Of a DNA stretch of 6,389 nt, positions 1-5,285 are shown in pieces. The stretch is taken from assembly GCA_024274855.1 (NCBI GenBank), contig JAJSAJ010000223.1:1-6389 (forward strand), written 5' to 3'. The translations under genes were made by a program, and so were the position numbers. The DNA comes from Planctomycetota bacterium (GTDB lineage: Bacteria; Planctomycetota; Planctomycetia; Pirellulales; Pirellulaceae). Below the pieces are notes generated by a model. It was not told the origin of the DNA, did not search any database, and was given only the letters and a program-made list of their open reading frames with translations. How positions within the stretch are numbered: the stretch's first letter is position 1; each line of letters starts with the position of its first letter.

Positions 1-62
1 AAGTTTTTGACAAAGTTCCAGCGTAACCGTTCACGGAATGTAGGCCGCCGGTTCGCTTCCAA

Positions 63-140
63 GGGGTCAGACCCATTTTCGGCGACAAAATGTGTTCGCG
101 TAAAGAAACGCTTTCTCCGCCGAAAATTGCGTCAGACCCC
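63..140. repeat. Small inverted-repeat element with GGGGTCAGACCC-type ends (REP/MITE-like)
   Basis: Two arms face each other. The left arm (63-84) reads GGGGTCAGACCC then ATTTTCGGCG. The right arm (118-140) reads CGCCGAAAAT then TGCGTCAGACCCC. The inner 10 bases are exact reverse complements (75-84 with 118-127). The outer blocks match after a one-base offset with two mismatches, one of them at the palindrome centre. About 33 bp lie between the arms, including a tiny AAAG/CTTT stem (102-114), and no protein is encoded. Elements with such GGTCAGACC ends are, from general knowledge, dispersed non-autonomous repeats often linked to REP-associated Y1 transposases; that assignment here is an inference. 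It lies downstream of the MazG-like gene and could also act as a transcript-end structure. Confidence 0.6.
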
Positions 141-217
141 AGCGGCGTGAATGGCTACGTTCCAGCGACCAACGGGAGCGGGCGATTGGGGCCCCGAGCG
201 GCAGCTTGGATTCGGTT

Positions 218-230
218 GCGGCCCTGCCGC
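218..230 (-). terminator. Short GC hairpin just after the MazG-like gene, possible transcript end
   Basis: A perfect 5-bp stem (218-222 with 226-230) encloses a 3-nt loop, which reads AGG on the minus strand. It begins 9 nt after the stop codon of the MazG-like gene, where a terminator would be expected. There is no T-run after it on the minus strand, so it is not a classical intrinsic terminator; it could only slow polymerase or protect the 3' end. The same shape (short perfect stem, AGG loop) recurs at 5128-5142. Neighbouring bases 188-195 form the palindrome GGGGCCCC. Confidence 0.25.
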
Positions 231-239
231 CCATCCTGT

Positions 240-560
240 TCATGGCTTACCGGAATCCGCGCAATGGCACACGAATTGACCACAGCCGGGACAGCCCGAT
301 CCATATTTCCGACGCACTGCCTCGGTAAGATCGACATCGACCACATTGGCAATGGTGGTCAGCCATGCCAGCACGTCGGCGAACTCACCCATGCGATCCT
401 CGTCTGTTCCATCCCGCAAGGCCCCTGCCAACTCGCCAACCTCTTCGATCAGCCACATGAAGGTGCCGTCGACACCCCGAGCGACGTCTTTTCGATGGTA
501 CATTTTGCGAATCAACTGTTGAAAATCTCGCAACGAAATATCAGGCGCCGGCGTGCTCAT
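240..560 (-). CDS. MazG-like nucleotide pyrophosphohydrolase with C-terminal cysteine cluster
   Basis: This 106-residue protein is a single compact MazG-type domain, the all-alpha NTP pyrophosphohydrolase fold that splits nucleoside triphosphates into monophosphate and pyrophosphate using Mg2+. The metal-binding signature is visible as E39-E40-x2-E43 followed by E59-x2-D62. The tail departs from the usual MazG: C90-x2-C93 and C98-x-C100 resemble a small zinc-binding knuckle. The ATG at 560 is preceded by a GGAAG ribosome-binding site about 10 nt upstream. The gene starts 25 nt after the stop of the radical SAM gene on the same strand, so co-transcription is likely. The nucleotide substrate cannot be told from sequence; house-cleaning of non-canonical nucleotides is the family expectation. 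A hairpin (218-230) follows the stop. Confidence 0.85.
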   Translation of the reverse strand: MSTPAPDISLRDFQQLIRKMYHRKDVARGVDGTFMWLIEEVGELAGALRDGTDEDRMGEFADVLAWLTTIANVVDVDLTEAVRRKYGSGCPGCGQFVCHCADSGKP

Positions 561-585
561 GGTCTTGTCACTTCCGTCAATTCAC

Positions 586-2412
586 TCAGGTCTCTTGGCC
601 GTGGAGCGTTTGCAATTGATCGACCGATCGCTGCTGTTCCTTCTCCAGGTAACTGCGTGGGTACTTAACATTCATGTGGTCCCACGGCAGATGCTGGCCG
701 ATATCATACGGTTGGTGTAACGTTGCATGTACGTCGATCTCAGCGTCGGCAAAAGCTTGCCACCAACGGTTCGGGTCAACGTGCTCGGACCAACTATCGA
801 AGCGTGCACCACGACGCCACGCCAGTTCAACGGCCGTTGCCATGCGTCGATCGCCGCGGCAGAGTGCTCCCTCGAGCAGGCTTGTCTCGATATTGTGCCG
901 CTTGATCTGCACACTCCGCAGCCTCTTTTGCTGCCAAAGATGTTCGTGTGCTTCTTGGAAATACTGGCGTGTTTGCATGCCGTTCCACTGGTAGGGCGTG
1001 TGAGGTTTCGGCACGAAGTTCGATATGCTGGCCGTGACGCGTCCGAAGCGACCGCGGACCTCTTTTCCAATTCGCGAGATCGTCTCGGCCATCTCAATGA
1101 TGCCGTCCAGGTCATCCGGCCGCTCGCCCGGCAAGCCGCACATGAAATACAATTTGACACTTTCGAAGTTGTTGCGAAATGCAACACGGCACCCTTCAAA
1201 CAGATCGTCGTTCTTGATTCGTTTTCGGATCTGCTCTCGCATATCGTCCCGAGCGACCTCGGGTGCCAACGTCAAGCTGGAACGTCGCTGATTCCCGAGC
1301 AAACTGGCAATGGTTCGAAGCTGTTCGTTCACACGCAAACTGGGTACGGAGATGTTGACGCTGAAAGGACGAAACACCTCCTGCAGACGCCGCACCAGTT
1401 GTTCGAATTCCGGGTAATCGCTCGAGCTGAGCGACAGGAGCGAAATCTCACGGAATCCGGTGTTGTGGTAGCTTTCCAGAGCCGCTTGGACAATCGAATC
1501 GACCGATCGAAAGCGTAGGGGTCGCTTGATCACCGAACTCTGGCAAAACCGACATTGCCACGGACAGCCTCGCATGATCTCGATGGCGATTCGGTCATGG
1601 ACGCATTCGACGTAGGGGACCAGCGGGCGAGTCGGAAGTGGTATGGACTTGAGGTCGCGCACGATCGCCGGCTCGATCGATTCCGGCACGTCCGATCGTG
1701 TGGGGGCCAGAGCGATCATTCGGCCGTCTCGATACTCGGGCCGATAGAATCGAGGAACATAGCAATAGGGCAAGGAGGTTGCCAGTTGAGCCAGCATGGA
1801 CTCTCGCTCGCCCTGCCCTGCCCCGTTCGTTGTACCAGCGGCGGCACGCTGTTTCAAATCGAGCCACATGTCGCATATGGCTGGCAGACTCCGTTCGCCA
1901 TCGCCCGTGACAAACAGATCGATAAACGGAGCAAGCGGCTCAGGATTCTGCGCACATGGACCGCCGGCAATGATCAGGGGATCGTGGTGCGTGCGCTGGT
2001 CGGCATGCAACGGAATTCCCGCCAGATCCAGCATCGTCAGAACATTGGAAGCACACAGTTCATACTGGAGCGAGAAACCGATCACATCGAAGTCGCACAG
2101 CGGCGTGAATGACTCCAGACTGTATAAGGGCAAGTGACGCTCGCGCAATGCCTTTTCCATGTCGGGCCATGGAGCGAAGGCCCGTTCACACGCCCACGTT
2201 TCCCGTTGATTCATCAGTGCATAGAGCACCTGCAAGCCGTAGTGGCTCATCCCAATCGTGTACGTGTCGGTAAAAGCCAGGCAGAGTTTGCCCCGAACAT
2301 CCCGATGGTCCTTACGGACCATGTTCCACTCACCGCCCAAATACTGCGCCGGCATCTGCACGTTCGGCAACACATGCCGAATCAATTCTTGCTTCAGACT
2401 AACTTTGTCCAA
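586..2412 (-). CDS. TIGR03960-type B12-binding-like radical SAM protein, function unknown
   Basis: The protein has 608 residues from the TTG at 2412. The N-terminal part (about 40-180) is a Rossmann-like region resembling the B12-binding domain of this family, with GGP (150-152) and GDGE (170-173) motifs but no DxHxxG cobalamin signature that I can find. The radical SAM core follows: C283-x3-C287-x2-C290 binds the 4Fe-4S cluster, then LSSSDY, SLTLAPE (about 379-385) and YFMCGLPGE (about 422-430), all typical of TIGR03960. The C-terminus carries LPWDH (575-579). The reaction and substrate are unknown. Many relatives are fused to or sit beside a DUF2344/TIGR03936 domain; neither is visible here. 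Start choice: GAGGAA (2426-2421) lies 8 nt before the TTG. An in-frame GTG at 2439 would add nine residues but has no ribosome-binding site. The MazG-like gene follows 25 nt downstream. Confidence 0.9.
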   Translation of the reverse strand: MDKVSLKQELIRHVLPNVQMPAQYLGGEWNMVRKDHRDVRGKLCLAFTDTYTIGMSHYGLQVLYALMNQRETWACERAFAPWPDMEKALRERHLPLYSLESFTPLCDFDVIGFSLQYELCASNVLTMLDLAGIPLHADQRTHHDPLIIAGGPCAQNPEPLAPFIDLFVTGDGERSLPAICDMWLDLKQRAAAGTTNGAGQGERESMLAQLATSLPYCYVPRFYRPEYRDGRMIALAPTRSDVPESIEPAIVRDLKSIPLPTRPLVPYVECVHDRIAIEIMRGCPWQCRFCQSSVIKRPLRFRSVDSIVQAALESYHNTGFREISLLSLSSSDYPEFEQLVRRLQEVFRPFSVNISVPSLRVNEQLRTIASLLGNQRRSSLTLAPEVARDDMREQIRKRIKNDDLFEGCRVAFRNNFESVKLYFMCGLPGERPDDLDGIIEMAETISRIGKEVRGRFGRVTASISNFVPKPHTPYQWNGMQTRQYFQEAHEHLWQQKRLRSVQIKRHNIETSLLEGALCRGDRRMATAVELAWRRGARFDSWSEHVDPNRWWQAFADAEIDVHATLHQPYDIGQHLPWDHMNVKYPRSYLEKEQQRSVDQLQTLHGQET

Positions 2413-2420
2413 GAGAGACG

Positions 2421-2426
2421 TTCCTC
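2421..2426 (-). promoter_or_regulatory. Ribosome-binding site favouring the TTG start of the radical SAM gene
   Basis: On the minus strand GAGGAA is followed by 8 nt and then TTG (2412-2410). This is near-ideal Shine-Dalgarno spacing, whereas the upstream in-frame GTG (2439) is preceded only by T- and G-rich sequence without a purine core. The shorter protein also begins close to the conserved family N-terminus (LPNVQMPAQYLGGEWN), which supports this start. Confidence 0.55.
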
Positions 2427-2493
2427 GATTTCTAATCACCCCAAACGGCCATGTCGTTAATGACTTTCACACGGCAAAAAAGGCGGTTCGATC

Positions 2494-2564
2494 GTTTGTC
2501 GTTCCGCCTTTCGGCGGGTTCGCGGGTAATAAAGACCGCATAAGTGCGGAACTACCAGCGACAA
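2494..2564. repeat. Twin-hairpin palindromic element in the divergent spacer
   Basis: Two perfect 5-bp stems with 4-nt loops stand 18 bp apart: CCGCC-TTTC-GGCGG (2504-2517) and CCGCA-TAAG-TGCGG (2536-2549). They are mirrored: the left is preceded by TTTGTCGTT and the right is followed by AACTACCAGCGACAAA, so TTTGTCG/CGACAAA and GTTCCGC/GCGGAAC form inverted termini. The design is like bacterial REP/BIME elements. It sits between the divergently transcribed radical SAM gene (start 2412) and Rieske gene (start 2741). A reading frame passing through it on the minus strand (2467-2652) has no family features and I take it as spurious. The rest of the spacer (2413-2740) shows only a weak promoter candidate. 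Confidence 0.55.
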
Positions 2565-2658
2565 AATGCTTAATGGCGTCCCAATCGGGTTTCTCGCACG
2601 CGACGCGCAGCGAACCAATGCGTTCCTCCCCCGAAGCCAGCTCGGAAACCATGTCTAC

Positions 2659-2686
2659 TGTACGGCAATCGTGTGATTCCTACAAT
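2659..2686 (+). promoter_or_regulatory. Weak candidate promoter for the Rieske gene
   Basis: TACAAT (2681-2686) matches five of six bases of the -10 consensus. Sixteen bases upstream, TGTACG (2659-2664) matches only three of six bases of TTGACA. It is placed sensibly, about 55 bp before the ATG at 2741. Planctomycete promoters are poorly defined, so this is a positional guess. Confidence 0.22.
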
Positions 2687-2740
2687 GAATACGGCATCAG
2701 GTTAGGCCGCATTGGCACACACACAAGGAATAACGCCGCG

Positions 2741-3049
2741 ATGGTTCGTTACGTCAGTGTTGCGAAAATCGGAGAGATCCCGGAGGGGCACGGTAAAGCT
2801 TTCGAGGTGGATGGACGTGTCATTGCCGTTTTTAATGATCATGGCGAGTACCATGCTATCGACGATTGCTGTCCACATATGGGCGGCTCTTTGGCCCAAG
2901 GAGCGATCGAAGATAGCACGGTCGCCTGCCCCTGGCATGCCTGGCGATTTGATATTCGAGATGGGACCTGGTGCGATAATCGTCGTATCAAAATCGAGCA
3001 GTTCGATGTGCGCATCGAGGGCGATGACATCCAGGTGGAAATGCCCTGA
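2741..3049 (+). CDS. Small Rieske [2Fe-2S] ferredoxin-like protein (NirD-like)
   Basis: This 102-residue soluble protein is a single Rieske domain. The cluster ligands are C44-P-H46 and C63-P-W-H66, giving the standard C-x-H...C-x2-H pattern. The surrounding sequence (V-D-G-R-V-I-A-V-F, H-x-G-G-S-L-A-Q-G, W-H-A-W-R-F-D-I) is typical of stand-alone NirD-like or dioxygenase-ferredoxin proteins that pass single electrons. No signal peptide or membrane helix is present, so it should be cytoplasmic. The start is the ATG at 2741 because AAGGAA (2725-2730) lies 10 nt before it and the Rieske fold begins within the first residues; the reading frame stays open far upstream but without family sequence. 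No partner reductase or oxygenase is adjacent, so its redox partner is unknown. It converges on the next gene with 29 bp between stops. Confidence 0.88.
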   Translation: MVRYVSVAKIGEIPEGHGKAFEVDGRVIAVFNDHGEYHAIDDCCPHMGGSLAQGAIEDSTVACPWHAWRFDIRDGTWCDNRRIKIEQFDVRIEGDDIQVEMP

Positions 3050-3078
3050 TCACGCACGTCGCCCCAACAGATCGACAA

Positions 3079-4002
3079 CTACTGCTTCGAAACAGGGACC
3101 GTGGTCATGCGTGTCTCGGTCTGGACTTTTTGAGTGAAGGCCTGACCGGCAGCTTGACCGCCAAGGGTCATGTCCTGTTTGATTGAGTTCGAAACAAAGT
3201 ACCCTGCTTCAGAATCGAAGTAGAGTGTTCCCGAGCTTTTTTGCGATTGCACTTTGAACGATGCACCGGCCGCCGCATCCCCACTGGCGTCAATCGCCAT
3301 ATTGACTGATAGGCTGAATTTGTCGAGCGTCTTGTTGTCTCGCTGTTCCTCGCCTTCGTAGGTATACTTGCTGGTGATCACCATCTTCCCAAACGGCGCG
3401 GGGGTCTCGACCTTGGAACTCCAGCTGAATCCCTTGTCAATCGCCTGTTCGGGCAGGACGGGTGACATCTTGGTCACCATTTCTTTCATCGCCTCTTTCG
3501 AAAAGAACTTTTTAAGCAGTGGATTACTTGAGAGACCTTTGAGCGCCTCGTCGGGAATCTTGACTTCCAGGATCTCGCCTCGGGGATCCATCTTCTGCTT
3601 GAACTCGGTCTTTATCATCGGCTTGAACAGGCCGCCAAGCATTGCCGCCAACGGGCCCGCCGCGGCCTCTTTGCTGTCACTGTCATACTTCATCGCGCCT
3701 TGCCCCGGTAGATTCATCGTCATCTGAACACGATCGATGGTTTGCGTCATCTCGAAGGTCTTGTCGGCATTGACCTTCTTGACGTTCCAGGTCATCGTCA
3801 TGACCATGTTCATGGGCATCTCCTGGTCACGCCCCATCACGGAGATGGTTTGCTTCGTGTCCTGATTCATCGTGACTTTGAAAACATCGCCTTCCTTGAA
3901 CTTTAAACGAAATTGCTTGGCTGCAATGGCCGGACCGGCTACCAGGAAACCTAACAGACTGGCTACGACCAGAAGGCGCACAATGCGATTCGAAAACACC
4001 AT
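3079..4002 (-). CDS. Secreted DUF6263-like protein, function unknown
   Basis: This 307-residue protein starts with a clear signal peptide: basic residues R6 and R9, a hydrophobic core (10-23) and an A-I-A cleavage site near residue 27. The mature part has no cysteine, so it is not a lipoprotein, and has no further membrane helix. It contains a Met-rich stretch (62-70), D139-P-R-G-E, and a C-terminal G-T-L-Y-F-D-S-E-A-G-Y-F segment (258-269). This layout resembles DUF6263, a family common in planctomycetes with no known activity; the assignment is from memory of the family's style. I chose the ATG at 4002 over a TTG at 4020 because GGAAAGG (4018-4012) lies 9 nt before the ATG and overlaps the TTG region. 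It is probably monocistronic, as the neighbour upstream ends 277 nt away. Confidence 0.75.
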   Translation of the reverse strand: MVFSNRIVRLLVVASLLGFLVAGPAIAAKQFRLKFKEGDVFKVTMNQDTKQTISVMGRDQEMPMNMVMTMTWNVKKVNADKTFEMTQTIDRVQMTMNLPGQGAMKYDSDSKEAAAGPLAAMLGGLFKPMIKTEFKQKMDPRGEILEVKIPDEALKGLSSNPLLKKFFSKEAMKEMVTKMSPVLPEQAIDKGFSWSSKVETPAPFGKMVITSKYTYEGEEQRDNKTLDKFSLSVNMAIDASGDAAAGASFKVQSQKSSGTLYFDSEAGYFVSNSIKQDMTLGGQAAGQAFTQKVQTETRMTTVPVSKQ

Positions 4003-4011
4003 AAGGACCAA

Positions 4012-4018
4012 CCTTTCC
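4012..4018 (-). promoter_or_regulatory. Ribosome-binding site deciding the start of the DUF6263-like gene
   Basis: GGAAAGG on the minus strand is separated by 9 nt from the ATG at 4002-4000. The longer frame would start at a TTG (4020-4018) whose last base is the first G of this site, and it would place extra acidic and hydrophobic residues before the signal peptide. The ATG is therefore favoured. Confidence 0.5.
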
Positions 4019-4278
4019 AACTTTCCATATTTACGAGATCGTGCGATTACAGACCGGGTCCAACAACCGGCTATGATGGATCAGACAATGCACATTGATC
4101 AATTAATAGGCCGGCACTCGCGCCCGCAGGCTGTTGCCACCCTCTGATCGAAGACTGCACTCCGGATTATAGCGTAAAATCGCCCCGAAAGTTGCGTGCC
4201 CGGCAAGAAATTGGTTAAAGAAGGGAACTCTGGACCCAACGCCCGGCAAGGACAGGGACTTGCGGGGACGGCCAACGG

Positions 4279-4962
4279 CTATAGTGCCACGCGCCCGCCC
4301 GGTTGCAGCACGATCGGTTCGGCGGTCGTCTGGCTTCGGACCAAGTCCGCCCAGGCCTCCGCATCCTGCTCGATTGGAGGCCAGGTATCGTAGTGATTCG
4401 GGATCACGCGTTTCGGCTCGATAAGCTTCACCGCCTCCAAAGCATCGTCCGGGCCCATTGTGAACAGATCACCAATCGGCAGAACGGCCAGGTCAACTCC
4501 CTTGGCAATCATCCTCATGTCCGAAAAGAGTGCCGTATCACACGGAAAGTAGATCGTCCCATCGTCCAAAGTCAGGAAAAATCCGCCTGGATTGCCTCCA
4601 TCCGCCCCGTCCGGTAACTGGGAACTGTGCCATGCAACAGTCAGCTTGACCGTGCCAAACGGCAAATGGGTCTTTCCACCCAGGTTCATGCCCAGCGTTT
4701 TTTCAATTCCATGTTTGTTGGTCAGCCACTGGGTGATTTCGAAGTTGGCGACGACCGTCGCCTCGGTCCGCCTGGCAATGGGAACGACATCGGCAATATG
4801 GTCGAAATGGCCGTGGGATACCAGGATGTAGTCAGCCACGACATCGCCGGATTTGACCGGAGCGGTCGGCGATTCGTCCAGGAACGGGTCGAGCAGCACT
4901 GTTGAATCCTGCGTCTGAATGGACCAACTGCCGTGTCCTAACCAAGTCAACTGAGTGGTCAT
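4279..4962 (-). CDS. UPF0173-type metal-dependent hydrolase, metallo-beta-lactamase fold
   Basis: This 227-residue protein has the length and motif order of the UPF0173 (YtkL-like) branch of the metallo-beta-lactamase superfamily. The metal ligands are seen in H50-x-H52-x-D54-H55, then H112 in W-H-S-S, D142 in C-D-T, and H190 in N-H-Y-D-T. The segment I163-G-D-L-F-T-M-G-P-D-D-A is also characteristic. There is no signal peptide, so it should be cytoplasmic. The physiological substrate of this branch is not established. One small oddity: the residue before D142 is cysteine where relatives usually have glycine. The ATG at 4962 is well supported by AAGGGGG (4975-4969) with a 6-nt spacer. The gene is co-directional with pgi but separated from it by 323 bp of hairpin-rich DNA, so co-transcription is uncertain. 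Confidence 0.88.
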   Translation of the reverse strand: MTTQLTWLGHGSWSIQTQDSTVLLDPFLDESPTAPVKSGDVVADYILVSHGHFDHIADVVPIARRTEATVVANFEITQWLTNKHGIEKTLGMNLGGKTHLPFGTVKLTVAWHSSQLPDGADGGNPGGFFLTLDDGTIYFPCDTALFSDMRMIAKGVDLAVLPIGDLFTMGPDDALEAVKLIEPKRVIPNHYDTWPPIEQDAEAWADLVRSQTTAEPIVLQPGGRVAL

Positions 4963-4985
4963 CTGTTTCCCCCTTTATTTCTAAC

Positions 4986-5164
4986 GCGGGTTTCGCCCGC
5001 AACCCAAGTGGCGGAGCCACGACCCGTATTGTCGAACGGACGCCCACGTCCGTTCATTCGACGGACCGGGAGGTCCGTCGGACAAGATGCGCGCACGGCA
5101 CGCGCATCCTACGAACGAAGACTCCAACGAGGCAGGGCCTCGAACCACTGCGAGCTACCGCTCG
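4986..5164. repeat. Cluster of seven successive perfect hairpins in the pgi-UPF0173 spacer
   Basis: Seven perfect stem-loops follow one another, each with a different stem sequence: 4986-5000 (5 bp, 5-nt loop), 5008-5020 (5 bp, GGA loop), 5034-5055 (9 bp, CCCA loop), 5059-5080 (9 bp, GGGA loop, extendable through a T:G and a T:A pair), 5086-5108 (8 bp, 7-nt loop), 5128-5142 (6 bp, AGG loop) and 5151-5164 (5 bp, TACC loop). Spacers are 3-19 nt. No believable protein is encoded in the spacer; frames crossing it show no family features. None of the hairpins is followed by a T-run, so it is not a standard terminator. It could be a mosaic of REP-like elements, a structured leader for the UPF0173 gene, a non-coding RNA or a DNA-binding site array. 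The rest of the spacer (5165-5285) shows nothing I can assign. Confidence 0.7.
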
Positions 5165-5285
5165 AGCCGTGTTGGCCCGCTCACGTTGGTCGCTAAACTT
5201 GACTCAAAACGAACAACTTCTGATCTATAAGCATGCGAACGACGCCCTGCCGCCGTTGTTACGCGAGGTGTTCCGAACCGCCTTC

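Noticed and set aside
15..167. Repeat GTTCCAGCG at 15-23 and 159-167 on both sides of the inverted-repeat element
   Set aside because: The copies are not adjacent to the element ends, so they are not convincing target-site duplications; nine bases can recur by chance.
90..668. 192-residue plus-strand frame opposite the MazG-like gene
   Set aside because: It is a shadow of the MazG-like gene and the end of the radical SAM gene; composition is not protein-like.
727..1518. 263-residue plus-strand frame inside the radical SAM gene
   Set aside because: It is antisense to a strongly supported gene and shows no domain.
2467..2652. 61-residue open frame on the minus strand covering the twin-hairpin element
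   Set aside because: It has no recognisable domain and its C-terminal third is encoded by the palindromic element itself; it is most likely a chance frame across a repeat.
4166..4171. Perfect TATAAT on the minus strand, upstream of the DUF6263-like gene
   Set aside because: No -35-like hexamer lies 16-18 bp upstream, and it would leave a leader of about 155 nt; a single hexamer is not enough.
4198..4250. 10-bp direct repeat GCCCGGCAAG (4198-4207 and 4241-4250)
   Set aside because: Only two copies with no structure around them; likely chance.
4246..4263. GCAAG/CTTGC stem with an 8-nt loop after the UPF0173 stop, as a terminator
   Set aside because: The stem is short, the loop is long and no T-run follows on the minus strand.
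4986..5164. CRISPR array or tandem repeat array
   Set aside because: The hairpins have different sequences and irregular spacing; there is no repeated unit and no spacers of uniform length.
5199..5230. TTGACT followed by CTATAA on the plus strand near the end of pgi
   Set aside because: The spacing of 20 bp is too long for a standard promoter and there is no plus-strand gene to serve.
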